Position numbers and translations under genes: made by a program. DNA of 64,000 nt from Chitinophagales bacterium (GTDB lineage Bacteria; Bacteroidota; Bacteroidia; Chitinophagales; UBA2359): the NCBI GenBank assembly GCA_020628375.1, contig JAHDFD010000001.1, forward strand, positions 143,332 to 207,331, in the 5' to 3' direction. Positions 23,478 to 34,239 of this stretch are shown piece after piece. Numbering within the stretch: position 1 is the stretch's first letter; each line of letters begins with the position of its first letter. A model generated the notes under the pieces. The model searched no databases and was not told where the DNA came from. It saw nothing but the letters and a program-made list of their open reading frames with translations.

Positions 23478-25049
23478 TTAATGTTTTATCATTAATTTTT
23501 GAATTGTTTTTTCACCATTAATTGATATTAATTCCAATAAATAAATTCCCTCTGCCCAACTATTGGTTTCAAAGCTTCTCTCATTTGTATTAAACACCAT
23601 TTTCCCTTGAAGGTCATATACCTTCACTTCTTCTAAATTGTCCATTTCAATAAAAACTATTTCATTTGTCGGATTGGGATATACTTTAAGATCAACTACC
23701 ACATTAAGTTCGTTGATATTGGTTTCAATGCATGCATTAAATTCAGGGTCTTCGGGCAAAAGACATTCTCCACATTCATCCAAGATGAAATCTCCGTTTA
23801 CAGTTCCAGCACAATCTAAACACACATTAAATTCAGGGTCTTCGGGCAAAAGGCAAACTCCACATGAATCTACAATTGCTGGTCCATTCAAATCACTATT
23901 GCAATCGTAATAATTCAAATCGATGATTAAAGAATCTTCAGCAGATTGATAATCAATCAGGAAATAATAATCATCGGGAGGAATATAATTTCCATTACAC
24001 TCAAAATAACTCAATTCACTACACCCCGAATATTGACCTATATATACTTCTGTTGAATAATCGAGGAATACAAGTGTGTCTTCAACAATGAATTCTACTC
24101 TATAGTAAGTTGCATACTCGAAAATATTGATAATTTCACCACCAGTTATATTGATCTCATCCAATCCATTACCCCAAGCGTTTCCAAAACAACCATATTC
24201 AGCATATATTTCAGCACACGCTGATAAATATTCATTTAGTTCAACGATATACTCTGTTACATAATCGGTATAAAAATCAAATTCTTGCAGATAGAAACCG
24301 ATGGTATCGCCAATACTTGCACTATTATAGTTACAAGTATCAAAATACGGATCGTTGGGAGCAACACAATTGCCGCAGTTATCTTCAACAAAGCCTGTAG
24401 GTGAATTTGCACAAGGGCAATTATCAAAATCGGGGTCGGTGGGCGATAAGCAATTGCCACAACCATCAATTACAGCATCACCGTTTAAAACACCTGCACA
24501 ATCGGTACATGCTTCATTAAAATTTTCTGGTAGAACACAATCTCCACAATCATCAATTACGGAATTTCCGAAAATATTCCCTGCACAATCTATACAATCT
24601 TGGTTATAATTTTCGGCAAGAATTGATTCGACACAAACACCACAGTCATCGGCGAATGTATTTCCTCCTGAAACACCTTCACAATCTATACATTCTTCAA
24701 CATTAACATAAATGTAGTATTCGAGTAATTGTGTTGTGCCAAAGGCGGTGTGCCAATAGTGTTCGCTAACAAAAATGGAATCTAAACCATAAAAATCATC
24801 ATTAGCATTATAATAAAATTCACTTTCATAGTACGAATTGCCGGTATCAAATAATAGAACAATACCATTTGTTGCGGTCATTTCTACTTCCAGAAAAGCA
24901 TCGCCGTTTGCACCGCTTTCTAAAATTCCAGTATCGAAAGCATCAATAAAAGTTTCGTATTGGCAAACTTCTAAGGTATCGGTTTGTGCATTTACGAATT
25001 GCATTAGGAGCAAACTCAAAATAAATAGGGTAGTTTTCTTAAAATACAT
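23478..25049 (-). CDS. T9SS-secreted Cys-rich repeat protein
   Basis: 523 residues with a signal peptide (FILSLLLMQFVNAQ). From about residue 135 there are repeated units of the form DCAG-x(n)-G-x-x-x-DDCG-x-C-x-x-P-x-DP-x-F-x-x-C, in two blocks separated by a beta-rich stretch. The C-terminus is a type A T9SS sorting domain: VYPNPTNEIVFIEM, VYDLQGKMVF and a final TIQKLMIKH. So it is exported across the outer membrane and attached to or released from the surface. The repeats may be Ca-binding or adhesive; unknown. It lies 82 bases downstream of the C11 protease gene on the same strand, with a palindromic repeat between. Confidence 0.82.
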   Translation of the reverse strand: MYFKKTTLFILSLLLMQFVNAQTDTLEVCQYETFIDAFDTGILESGANGDAFLEVEMTATNGIVLLFDTGNSYYESEFYYNANDDFYGLDSIFVSEHYWHTAFGTTQLLEYYIYVNVEECIDCEGVSGGNTFADDCGVCVESILAENYNQDCIDCAGNIFGNSVIDDCGDCVLPENFNEACTDCAGVLNGDAVIDGCGNCLSPTDPDFDNCPCANSPTGFVEDNCGNCVAPNDPYFDTCNYNSASIGDTIGFYLQEFDFYTDYVTEYIVELNEYLSACAEIYAEYGCFGNAWGNGLDEINITGGEIINIFEYATYYRVEFIVEDTLVFLDYSTEVYIGQYSGCSELSYFECNGNYIPPDDYYFLIDYQSAEDSLIIDLNYYDCNSDLNGPAIVDSCGVCLLPEDPEFNVCLDCAGTVNGDFILDECGECLLPEDPEFNACIETNINELNVVVDLKVYPNPTNEIVFIEMDNLEEVKVYDLQGKMVFNTNERSFETNSWAEGIYLLELISINGEKTIQKLMIKH

Positions 25050-25071
25050 AATAGTTGTTTTAGGGTAAACA

Positions 25072-25114
25072 CCCTGTCAGGGTTCGAAACGTTAACAGAA
25101 AGTCCCTGACAGGG
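25072..25114. repeat. Inverted repeat of the CCCTGNCAGGG type
   Basis: CCCTGTCAGGG and CCCTGACAGGG are each self-palindromic and pair with each other across a 21-base spacer. A related CTGTCAGGGTT occurs in the terminator at 58572. It may end the C11 transcript but lacks a T run. Confidence 0.6.
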
Positions 25115-25131
25115 CGGATTTATAAATTTAC

Positions 25132-28100
25132 TTATTCTTTCACAAACCGTTGGCTAACTGCTTGTTCATTTGTTGAAATATTCAAGAAATAAACACCCGA
25201 AGTGAAATCTGAAACATCTATACTCAAGGCATTGATTCCTTGAACTGCTTCTAACTTCTGAGCAAATAATTGCTGACCATGAATATTCACTACTTCAATT
25301 AAAACAGCACTTGCTTTTGTTATTTCAAAGTCAACATTCAATTGATCTCTGGTTGGAACAGGAAAGACCTTAACGCTCATTTCATCTAATAATGCTTTCA
25401 GTAAAATTACATCGGAAACAATGCTTTTATTTCCATCGGCATCTACTTCTAATAACCTATAATAGTTTTCAGGTTGAACATTTTCATCTATAAAATTATA
25501 ACTGGAAACAGTACTTGTTCTATTATCAGCCATAACGTTTCCTATAGCTTCAAAATTTTGACCATTCAATGATTTCTCAACTATATAATAATCGGTATTA
25601 TACTCTGAAGCTACCAACCAGTAAAGTCGATTTTTATCGCCCAATGCTTCCCCTCCAAAACTTATCAGTTCCACTGATGTAGGGTTATCGCATACATTCG
25701 ATGCACTAAATGCTTCGGAACATTCTTCTTGTCCAACTAAGGTGAAGGTATAGGAATAATCGCTGCCATTGAGCATAAATTCTGACATAAAAGGACTGGT
25801 ATCAAGACTAGTTACCTCACCTGAAATATTATTCGTAACCAGATAACTTTCTCCTTCAACAAAAGCAACGATCACTTGGTAAAAACCACCTGTACACTCT
25901 ATTATATCTTCTAAAAACAGGTTGCATTGTACCACGCAATCAGGGCAATTATCAGCGTTTTCTCCTAGTTCACAAACACCATCACCACAAACAGCAGTTT
26001 CAACCGTATCTCCCAATATTCTATTGCTATTTTCCAAGTCACTTTCACCACATCCAGCTATATTATCGCCTTCTATTTCATTATCAGGAAAACTTTCAAA
26101 TATCAAAGTTTCTTCCTGATATATTTGAACGGAAGCTCCATTCCAACCATTACCATAATCATCGTAAGCATAAAAGTAATATGCTGTTGTATCGGATAAA
26201 CATATAGCATAAATATCATCACTAGAACCATCATAGTAACCACAAGGTGCATCCGCTATTACATTTCCTTCTTCATCGTCAAAAGACCAACTTATTTCTG
26301 TTGGTGAAGTCGAATTACTTGCATAAATAATAATCGTATATTCTAATGTACCTTCAGGACATGGATCTTCTTTGTACTCACAACTTCCATCGTTGATGGT
26401 TGCTTCAGGATTATAGTTTATTGCCATAGGGTCGGTACAGCCAAAAATACACAGGTAATTTCCAAAGCAAATAACATCACCAATAGCAACGGAAAACTCT
26501 GCTTCCAACAATGCTGTCAAATCAACAACCGGCGTTCCAACCGAACTAGTTAAAAGCTGTGTTAAATCATCTGAATTGGCATAAGATATACTCTGCAAAC
26601 AAAGCTCATTACCTTCGTAGTTTCCTATCAAATCCTGAACGTTTTCAGGTGTTTCAATACCTATAATTATATCATTTACTGAAACGATATATTCAAAAGA
26701 AAAGCATGGATTTGCCGTTCCATCACCGCAGGTATAGATGCTTATTATTTCCACCATTAAACTATCGTAACAAAACGGACCTTGTAAGTCGATACTTACC
26801 GTATTTTCAGCACAAAAGTTTTCGGTATCTAAAATAACCAACTCAACAAATACGGTAAACGCACATCCGTTTTCATCTACTACGATTTCAGAGCCTGACT
26901 GAGTATAAACTGTTCCTGTATAAGCAGTATAGCTTTCCCCTTCACAAATTTCAGCAATTTCAAAAACATCTTCTGCATTTTCGCATGGATCGGGACAATC
27001 AATAATGGTTATAACAGCAGAAGCAGAAGCACTACAGCCGTTTGCATCTGTTACTGTTACTGTGTAAGTTCCAGAAGTTGTTACAGAAATATTTTGTGTA
27101 GTTTCACCCGTTGACCAAGTGTAAGAAACAAAGCCAGCAGGGCCATTAATTGTTGCAGGTGCAAAGTCAGCACAAATTTCTATATCTTGTAATGAGATTG
27201 AAGGCTCTGGACTAATTATTACTGTTGTAGAAGCTGAAACATGACAGCCATTCTCGTCAAATACCGTTATTGTGTAAGTTCCAGAAGTTGTTACAGAAAT
27301 ATTTTGTGTAGTTTCACCCGTTGACCAAGTGTAAGAAACAAAGCCAGCAGGGCCATTAATTATTGCAGGTGCATTATCAGCACAAATTTCTACATCTTGT
27401 AATGAAATTGTAGGCTCTGGATTAATTGTTACTGTTGCAGAAGCCATTGCATCACAGCCATTAGCATCCATTACTGTTACCGTGTAAGTTCCTGCAGTTG
27501 AAACTGTAATTGACTGAGAAGTTGAACCATTTGACCATTGAAAAGTACCTCCTGGTGAAGTAGCAGTTAACGTAGCGGGCAAATCGTCGGCACAAAGTTC
27601 TACATCATTAACGGTAACTACTGGAGAATTTTCACAAGGGTCTGTACAATCCTCTACTGTTACTACAAACGATGCAGTAACAGAACAACCATTGGCATCT
27701 GTTGCAGTTAAAGCATAACTTCCGGTTTGGGTAATATTTAGTGTAGAAGAAGTTGTGCCTGTTGACCAAGTGTAACTTACAAAGCCATCGGTTGCTGTTA
27801 AAGCGAATGGTAGTTCTGCTTCACATAAGGTTAAATCATCCAATTCAAGTTGTGGAGCTTCGATGATTACTTCAATAGCACCACTAACCTCACATAAATC
27901 AAGATTTAGATATGAATATGCGTATGTTCCTGCTGCATTTACATTTATACAAATTGTACCACTACCATCTTGCCAAACTCCCGTCATTATTGTTTCGGGG
28001 TTTTGCATACATATTTCTACAGGAAAACCATCTTCACAGGTAAATACTTGTTGTGTTGGTAAAACTAAATTATCCAAGATAGTAACCGTAAAACTCGTAG

Positions 28101-31100
28101 TTGCAGAACAGCCATTTTCATCGTAAACGGTTAGGCTGTAAGTTCCTGCTGCACTTATTTGAATAGTTTGGCTTGTTTCTCCTGTTGACCATTGGTAGCT
28201 CACAAAACCATCGGGTGCATCAAAAGTGGTTGGTAATTCATTAACACAGTATTGAAGATTGGGGATAAAAAGATCAATAAAAATACATCCAACTTGAAAA
28301 ACAACAGAACTAAAATCATCTTCATCTTCGTTGCCATTTCCAGGAATAGAATCTATATCTATTTCGTTATGTGCTATAATTTCGGCAGTATTAACTACTT
28401 CACCTTCAGTAATATCAACTTGAACATTAATATCTAATGTTGCCGTTTCACCTGGCATTAGTTGGTTAATAATCCATAAACTAGATGCTGGGTCATAAAC
28501 TCCATTGGCACTACTAAAATGATCTATATAAAAGACTCCTAGCGGTAATATCTCTTGAACTTGTATGTTAGTCGCAATTCCTGGTCCTTCATTTTGTACA
28601 ATTAGTTGATAGCTTATTAAATCTCCGAATTCGGGTGTTGGATTTGAAACTTGCTTTATTATTGAAACATCAATTGGTAATGGTTCTTGCCAATTATTAT
28701 CGATATTTACGATAAAATCACAATAGAAATATTCTCCAGTAGCAGGGTTGTAAATACTATAAAAAACAGGTGTAATTCCTACAGGATATAGGTCAGAAGC
28801 ATCATCTGTTCCGTTAAAATCATTATTGATAATTAAGCCTAAATTCGGATCAATTAATGGTGGAATATCCACATAAACAGGTTCTTCTGAGCCATTAGGT
28901 ACACATATATGTACATCTTCAGGGCAGTCTACCACAAAAACAGTTAATTTATCTTGGTCAGTTTCATAATGTTCTTTATGTGAATGTTCAGAATTGAGTG
29001 AATCTAAGAGATGATGCTTATCCCAAACAGTAAGGGTAATATTATATACTCCTGAATTTGGATAAGAAATTTGAACTTGTTCTCCTTCAGCATCTTTTTC
29101 GTCGTCTAAATCTTCCAAACAGTTTTTATCGGTATTATCGTCAGGGTTTGTTTTATCAGCTCCACAACATCCAGTAAAAGAATCAATTAAATCATCTTTA
29201 TCCCAAAAAAATCTTTCAGTTCCTTCATCAATATCACTAGAACCCTCGCCAGTTAAATCAATTATTTCATTAGTTTCAAATATTGTTCGTCCAGTACTTG
29301 TTGAAGCGTCTGCACATGGCTCGTAAAAACGGTGCAAGAATTCATCCCATTGGGTTTGTGTGACAAAGTCAAAACCTGGCATAGGTGGAAATGGGTGATT
29401 AATTGCATTTGGATCTACAGCTAGCTCTAAATCTTGAGGGTTACAGTCGTCGGGGTCATATGAATATTTATAACTTATATTGTGATGGGAAGGATAAGTC
29501 TTATCAAATGGATCACTTATAATTGTAGATTGACTTAATGGTAGATAAATTGATAAACCAAATGGAGGTGTTCCAAAATTTCCATGTTTTTCGTTAATAA
29601 TTATATTTCCTCCATTAAGTAAGTGATTTTTAATGTTATTTATTTTTGATTTATAAGTTAAAGGAATAGCAGAATTTTGTTCTATTTTTAAGCAAAGGTC
29701 ATATAAGTCTTTATAATTATAAAAATGAAAATGTCTTACAATTCCATCTATTGTATTTTTTAATAATAAATTTCCATTATCTGTTGAATCTGCTTTAGTT
29801 AGGTAATCATCACATAGGTTGATTAAGTCAGCACCAAAATCAGAAATATCGTTTATTAAATCATTAAAATCAGGGTGGCTTAAATCTACTGCACTTAAGG
29901 TGTGTTTTGGCTCATGAGGGTATTTTGCAGTATATAAATCTACTAATTTTGAACTTAAATTCGCTGGCAAGGTAGTAGGTGTTCCTTTCAAAAAATTACA
30001 AAATTGTAAATAAGGAAAGCCATCTCCTGGAATTACTTCTTCAGAAGCCACCATATAATCGGTAAGGGGTTGTACTTGTTTAGCGACTTCTACCATTCCC
30101 ATTAAGCAAGCGTCAAATCCTATAATATCAACTTTACTTAAAACTCCGTGCATAGCTTTAAATTCATCCATCAATAAACCATCATCAGTATTTGTAGTAT
30201 CTTCGGCTATCCCTCTCCAACCACTTCCGTGCGAACCCAATATCAACATATAATTTTTTGCTGGAAAATTAGCTTTAGACCAATTTACAAAATCAATTAA
30301 AGAATTTTGGGCAAAAGCATTTCCCATATTCACTTCTCCTAATAGTGGATTTTGTCCAGCCAAAGTATGTAATTTAACTAAATTCTTCGTTGTATCACTT
30401 TTTAAAAAACCCCTACAAGTTTGACCTGTACTATTTGGAATATTAACTCCGCTTTGGTCATTGAAACTTACTTTATTTAAACCATCGTATTGAAGCACAA
30501 AATTCACATTATTATCTGTTCCTCCAGATTGTTCAATTTCATTTAAATCACTAAATATCCATTGCTCCATATCTACATCTTGATCTCCAACACCATAAAG
30601 CATTATTGTCCACTCTTTATTAGGCATTGTAGTAGGATCATAATAAAATCCGATTGTTAGGGGCGAATAGTTTCTATAAGCAATCGTTATATCAATTGCA
30701 TCTTTTCCTCCAGAGCTGAACCAATCTGTCGATACATTCAAGTCCTTAGAATTCATGTCTCTACCAATAGATTCTCCAGGTTGAACAGATGGCGTTTTTT
30801 TAGAGAAAAGAGCATTTGAACCATCGGCAAAGAACACATCCCCATTACTCCAAATATTGGCTTGAACTGCATAATCATGAACTTGACTGGTAAAATAAGA
30901 TGTTTGGTTTTGCCAACAAACAAAGTCAACTATACTTGAAATATTGGGAGTGTCGTTATACAAAGCACAATCATCAACTGAATTAGAAAAAAAAGTATTA
31001 GGTCCTGTATAATAATGACCTGCATTGTCACTAAAATCACTGTCATTAGTGCCATTCGTAAAGTGAACAACTAAATAACTTTGCCCTTCTAAATTCCAGT

Positions 31101-31332
31101 TGGGTAATTGAATAGTCTTGGTTTCATCACTATTGGTAATTACCCAATCATTTAGGTTTACGCTATTGGTATCGGGGTTGTACAGTTCGACCCATTGATA
31201 GGTTTTAAAAACCTCTGCCGAACCCACATCCTCAAAAAACATCACCTCATTAATCACCACCTTTGCCTGCAAACCCACACAGTTTGCTAAAAGTAAAACG
31301 AACAATAATAATCGACTTTGCATAATATACAT
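25132..31332 (-). CDS. Giant T9SS-secreted clostripain-like (C11) protease with SprB-type repeats
   Basis: 2066 residues (or 2063 from the next ATG). Order: signal peptide; lamin-tail-like domain (KVVINEVMFFED..WVELYNPD, about 24-145); peptidase C11 domain from about 240, with catalytic His368 (ILGSHGSGWRG) and Cys409 (IIGFDACLMGM); PKD-like region with an extra acidic stretch; DUF11-type domain (VSNPTPEFGDLISYQLIVQNEGPG); at least six WSTG-type SprB-like repeats; Cys-rich segments with a Ca-like GCTDPMAINYNP; and a type A T9SS domain (VKVFPVPTRDQLNVDF to QRFVKE). Clan CD proteases cut after basic residues and often self-activate. A special promoter box lies upstream. Confidence 0.9.
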   Translation of the reverse strand: MYIMQSRLLLFVLLLANCVGLQAKVVINEVMFFEDVGSAEVFKTYQWVELYNPDTNSVNLNDWVITNSDETKTIQLPNWNLEGQSYLVVHFTNGTNDSDFSDNAGHYYTGPNTFFSNSVDDCALYNDTPNISSIVDFVCWQNQTSYFTSQVHDYAVQANIWSNGDVFFADGSNALFSKKTPSVQPGESIGRDMNSKDLNVSTDWFSSGGKDAIDITIAYRNYSPLTIGFYYDPTTMPNKEWTIMLYGVGDQDVDMEQWIFSDLNEIEQSGGTDNNVNFVLQYDGLNKVSFNDQSGVNIPNSTGQTCRGFLKSDTTKNLVKLHTLAGQNPLLGEVNMGNAFAQNSLIDFVNWSKANFPAKNYMLILGSHGSGWRGIAEDTTNTDDGLLMDEFKAMHGVLSKVDIIGFDACLMGMVEVAKQVQPLTDYMVASEEVIPGDGFPYLQFCNFLKGTPTTLPANLSSKLVDLYTAKYPHEPKHTLSAVDLSHPDFNDLINDISDFGADLINLCDDYLTKADSTDNGNLLLKNTIDGIVRHFHFYNYKDLYDLCLKIEQNSAIPLTYKSKINNIKNHLLNGGNIIINEKHGNFGTPPFGLSIYLPLSQSTIISDPFDKTYPSHHNISYKYSYDPDDCNPQDLELAVDPNAINHPFPPMPGFDFVTQTQWDEFLHRFYEPCADASTSTGRTIFETNEIIDLTGEGSSDIDEGTERFFWDKDDLIDSFTGCCGADKTNPDDNTDKNCLEDLDDEKDAEGEQVQISYPNSGVYNITLTVWDKHHLLDSLNSEHSHKEHYETDQDKLTVFVVDCPEDVHICVPNGSEEPVYVDIPPLIDPNLGLIINNDFNGTDDASDLYPVGITPVFYSIYNPATGEYFYCDFIVNIDNNWQEPLPIDVSIIKQVSNPTPEFGDLISYQLIVQNEGPGIATNIQVQEILPLGVFYIDHFSSANGVYDPASSLWIINQLMPGETATLDINVQVDITEGEVVNTAEIIAHNEIDIDSIPGNGNEDEDDFSSVVFQVGCIFIDLFIPNLQYCVNELPTTFDAPDGFVSYQWSTGETSQTIQISAAGTYSLTVYDENGCSATTSFTVTILDNLVLPTQQVFTCEDGFPVEICMQNPETIMTGVWQDGSGTICINVNAAGTYAYSYLNLDLCEVSGAIEVIIEAPQLELDDLTLCEAELPFALTATDGFVSYTWSTGTTSSTLNITQTGSYALTATDANGCSVTASFVVTVEDCTDPCENSPVVTVNDVELCADDLPATLTATSPGGTFQWSNGSTSQSITVSTAGTYTVTVMDANGCDAMASATVTINPEPTISLQDVEICADNAPAIINGPAGFVSYTWSTGETTQNISVTTSGTYTITVFDENGCHVSASTTVIISPEPSISLQDIEICADFAPATINGPAGFVSYTWSTGETTQNISVTTSGTYTVTVTDANGCSASASAVITIIDCPDPCENAEDVFEIAEICEGESYTAYTGTVYTQSGSEIVVDENGCAFTVFVELVILDTENFCAENTVSIDLQGPFCYDSLMVEIISIYTCGDGTANPCFSFEYIVSVNDIIIGIETPENVQDLIGNYEGNELCLQSISYANSDDLTQLLTSSVGTPVVDLTALLEAEFSVAIGDVICFGNYLCIFGCTDPMAINYNPEATINDGSCEYKEDPCPEGTLEYTIIIYASNSTSPTEISWSFDDEEGNVIADAPCGYYDGSSDDIYAICLSDTTAYYFYAYDDYGNGWNGASVQIYQEETLIFESFPDNEIEGDNIAGCGESDLENSNRILGDTVETAVCGDGVCELGENADNCPDCVVQCNLFLEDIIECTGGFYQVIVAFVEGESYLVTNNISGEVTSLDTSPFMSEFMLNGSDYSYTFTLVGQEECSEAFSASNVCDNPTSVELISFGGEALGDKNRLYWLVASEYNTDYYIVEKSLNGQNFEAIGNVMADNRTSTVSSYNFIDENVQPENYYRLLEVDADGNKSIVSDVILLKALLDEMSVKVFPVPTRDQLNVDFEITKASAVLIEVVNIHGQQLFAQKLEAVQGINALSIDVSDFTSGVYFLNISTNEQAVSQRFVKE

Positions 31333-31378
31333 TTTTAAAAGATCAAAAATTCAACAGCATTTTTTCAGGCTGTTACTT

Positions 31379-31408
31379 CTATAATCTTTCGATTTAAAAA
31401 TGTGAGTG
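31379..31408 (-). promoter_or_regulatory. Sigma-regulon promoter of the C11 protease gene (CACTCACATT...TTATA)
   Basis: On the minus strand CACTCACATT (31399-31408), 11 bases, then AGATTATAG (31379-31387). The same two blocks with the same 11-base spacing lie before the PKD/SprB gene at 36340-36369. The -10-like TTATA sits about 50 bases from the start codon. Confidence 0.6.
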
Positions 31409-31442
31409 TTTTATTGAAACTTTATTTTGAAATAGGATTAAA

Positions 31443-34187
31443 TTACTTAAAATCAATATATTTTTTTCCTATAAATATAAATATTATTAAACCTAAAATT
31501 GAAAAAACCAGGTAATTCCACAAAGAGTATTTACCTCCTTTGGTTATAAATGCTTCGCCTGTATAAATAAATCCTGCCCAATAATGTGGGTGTTTAAATT
31601 GGGGCGGAGCGTTTTTCAAATAGGATAATTTTGCATTGTGTAGGGCTTGGTCGGTGGCAATACCACTCGCCATTTGAGTATAAAAAAGCTGTAATATTTC
31701 CGGTAAAATATCGGCATATCCATTCCATAGGTTTACAATCAAACTTCTGGCATTTGCATATTGAAAGGCTCTGGCTAAACTTAGCACCCCTTCGGCTTTT
31801 TGTTGCTTTCCTTTTGCAGTTTCACAGGCAGCTAAAACCACTAAATCGGCATCTATATCTAAATCATAAATTTCGTGAACATAAACAGATTTGTCGGAAA
31901 AAAGCAATCTGGCGTTGCTGGGTTGGTTTTCATCGGCTTTTCCGTGACCAAAAAAGTGAATGATTTGAGTGTTTTTATTTGCTTGTAGAAAATTACTACT
32001 CGTAGCAGCTTCTTTAGCGTAAATGGTACAGTCGAAATTTTGGTTAATGGTTTCAACCAGTGCTTGGTTGTTTTGAAAGGCTTTTTCGTTTTCATAACTG
32101 GGCATAAATGCCATAAGTTGCTCGCTTTTAGTTGCATTTTTTTCGGTTCTATCGTATAAAATTTCGATGGAAGCACCATAGCTTATAATATGCTCATTTT
32201 TTTCAATAAACAGGGTGGAGGCTGCTTCGTTTACGGGCAAAGCCTCGTAAGGCAAGGAATTTAATTTCCCGTCGGGAATGATTTTTAGCAATTTAATGGA
32301 GCTTGGTAAAGTATTAACAATATTGCCTAAAATGGTTTTGTATAATCTATATCCATTTGGGGGTTTCAGGGCTTTAGGGTCTTGTAAATATTGTAAAAAA
32401 GTGCTTAGATCTTGTTGCAACTCCTTGGAGTTTGGAATACTTTCAACGGAGATAATATTATGGCTCACACAAAAAATATAGATATTTTCTTCGCCATAAA
32501 AATACTCTATAATTGCTTGGTCTGATTGAAATTCTTTGTGTTGAATTTTATCAATATCGAGTGAATTGGGGCGGTATTTTATTTTATGATATTGTGAGTG
32601 GTTCTCTTCCAAGAAATCAACTAAATTTTCTATTTTCTCTTGGTAATAAAACACCGAATCTTTGTAAAGCACATCTTGTTTAGCTAAAGCATTGCATTTA
32701 CGAAGCGATGATTTTAATACCTTTTCTTCTTCTTTAAGACTGTCGGGTAAACTTTGACTCGCTGATTTACTATTCAGCATTTTTCTAAAAGTATTCAATC
32801 TTCCTTTTTCGCTTATTTCGAGTGCTTTTTTATAATATTGTTCGGGGGTGTTAGTATGTTTCGCCAATAGTAAACAAGTTTCTATTGCTTCTTCAAATAC
32901 AGCGAAACTAAATTCACTCATATACAAATTGCTAGCTTCAAAGCTTAGTTCTCGTCGTATTTTCTCGGTTACCTGAAAAGCGGTTTCATAAGCATTTAAA
33001 GCGTTTTTAAGCAGTAAAGTGTCGGCATTCTCTTTAAAAATCGTAAGGTAAGTCAATCCCTTTTTCCTTAAAGCTCTAAAAACATAAGGATCGGCAAGAA
33101 GCTGTTTTTGCTTAGGGTTTTCACTTAATTCTTTAGGTACAAAATCGAGCATTACTAGTTGTAATAATGTTTGATAATGGTTTAGTGCTTTTTCGTATTT
33201 TTGGGTTTTTAAAGCTAAATCACCTTTCAGTTTTTCTACATCAAAATTTCGACTGTGCTTTTTGAGATTTAGTTCCTTTGCTTCGGCAATTTCCATAGCT
33301 TTTTGCAGGTAGATATTTGCCTTATCATACATTTTTTGTTCATAATAAACACCATCGGCAATGTCGTAATAAACACCAAAAAGATTGTTCCACTCCTCCT
33401 CTTTTTGGTAATAATCGGCTGCTTTAAGATATTCATTAAGTGCTAAATCGTACTTTCCTTTATTACGTAATATTTTAGTAAGTGCCGTTTTATTTAAGTC
33501 TATTTTTTTGCCTTTATCATTTTTGAAATTTCCTTGAATGAATTGATTCATTTTAGCATAAATAGATTCAATTTCTATTATATCTTCTTCGTGCCCCCTT
33601 CTTTTTAAAGCTCTAATTTTTTCGATGTTTGCATTGTATATTTTTGGGGGATTTTTAATAGCTTCTGCAATTTTTTCAGCCTGGTCGAAATAAGAAAATG
33701 ATTTTTCAAAATCTTTATGGGCATAATAAATTATCCCTGCCTGAACATAAGCAGCTGAAAGTAGTTTTTCTGTTTCGGGAATATTGTATTTATTGACAAG
33801 ATTAATTGCTTTTTCATGGTTTTCAAGTGCATAAAAGCGGTAGCCATTTCCTCTAAATAGAGTGGCATTAAAAAAATGAATAACTGCTATTGGTTTTCTA
33901 TTATCAATGGCTATTTTTTCAATATCGACATTGTCTAAATGCTGCTTAGAAAATTCAACTAATTCATTTATTTGCTTAAGTAAGTATTTTTTACTTTTGT
34001 ATTTTTTAAGCGTATCTAAAGTTGATTCTATTAAAGTATCATTTGTGTTTTCCGACTGAATTTCTTCGACAATAGCAATAATTGCCGCTTTATAATCCTC
34101 AATATTATTCTTACTCTTTTCTGCTTTTACAGAAAAGGTAAAATACATACATAATAACAGGAATATTGATATTTTTTTGAATACCAT
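31443..34187 (-). CDS. Periplasmic TPR-CHAT (caspase-like) protease with C-terminal membrane anchor
   Basis: 914 residues. Signal peptide (SIFLLLCMYFTFSVKA), then TPR-like helical pairs over about residues 40-480, then a CHAT domain. Catalytic His748 (IIHFFGHGKAD) and Cys788 (LVVLAACETAKG) have the normal 40-residue spacing, followed by GVLSLARAFQYANARSLIVNLW and HPHYWAGFIYTGE. The last 25 residues are one membrane segment with a basic end (LWNYLVFSILGLIIFIFIGKKYIDFK). The signal peptide and tail put the protease in the periplasm, fixed to a membrane. TPR-CHAT proteins in general cleave partner proteins on activation. It lies between the C11 gene and the PKD/SprB gene and has no own promoter box. 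Confidence 0.9.
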   Translation of the reverse strand: MVFKKISIFLLLCMYFTFSVKAEKSKNNIEDYKAAIIAIVEEIQSENTNDTLIESTLDTLKKYKSKKYLLKQINELVEFSKQHLDNVDIEKIAIDNRKPIAVIHFFNATLFRGNGYRFYALENHEKAINLVNKYNIPETEKLLSAAYVQAGIIYYAHKDFEKSFSYFDQAEKIAEAIKNPPKIYNANIEKIRALKRRGHEEDIIEIESIYAKMNQFIQGNFKNDKGKKIDLNKTALTKILRNKGKYDLALNEYLKAADYYQKEEEWNNLFGVYYDIADGVYYEQKMYDKANIYLQKAMEIAEAKELNLKKHSRNFDVEKLKGDLALKTQKYEKALNHYQTLLQLVMLDFVPKELSENPKQKQLLADPYVFRALRKKGLTYLTIFKENADTLLLKNALNAYETAFQVTEKIRRELSFEASNLYMSEFSFAVFEEAIETCLLLAKHTNTPEQYYKKALEISEKGRLNTFRKMLNSKSASQSLPDSLKEEEKVLKSSLRKCNALAKQDVLYKDSVFYYQEKIENLVDFLEENHSQYHKIKYRPNSLDIDKIQHKEFQSDQAIIEYFYGEENIYIFCVSHNIISVESIPNSKELQQDLSTFLQYLQDPKALKPPNGYRLYKTILGNIVNTLPSSIKLLKIIPDGKLNSLPYEALPVNEAASTLFIEKNEHIISYGASIEILYDRTEKNATKSEQLMAFMPSYENEKAFQNNQALVETINQNFDCTIYAKEAATSSNFLQANKNTQIIHFFGHGKADENQPSNARLLFSDKSVYVHEIYDLDIDADLVVLAACETAKGKQQKAEGVLSLARAFQYANARSLIVNLWNGYADILPEILQLFYTQMASGIATDQALHNAKLSYLKNAPPQFKHPHYWAGFIYTGEAFITKGGKYSLWNYLVFSILGLIIFIFIGKKYIDFK

Positions 34188-34239
34188 TCGGTTGATTTAC
34201 CTATTAAAGATAAAAAAACTGAATGGTAAAACAAATATT

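Noticed and set aside
25072-25114. Inverted repeat as IS end or attachment site
   Set aside because: No transposase or integrase, no tRNA and no direct repeats around it; each arm is itself palindromic.
26980-28240. Near-identical repeat blocks in the C11 gene as mis-assembly
   Set aside because: They match the WSTG-type SprB-like protein repeats, differ at scattered bases and keep frame.
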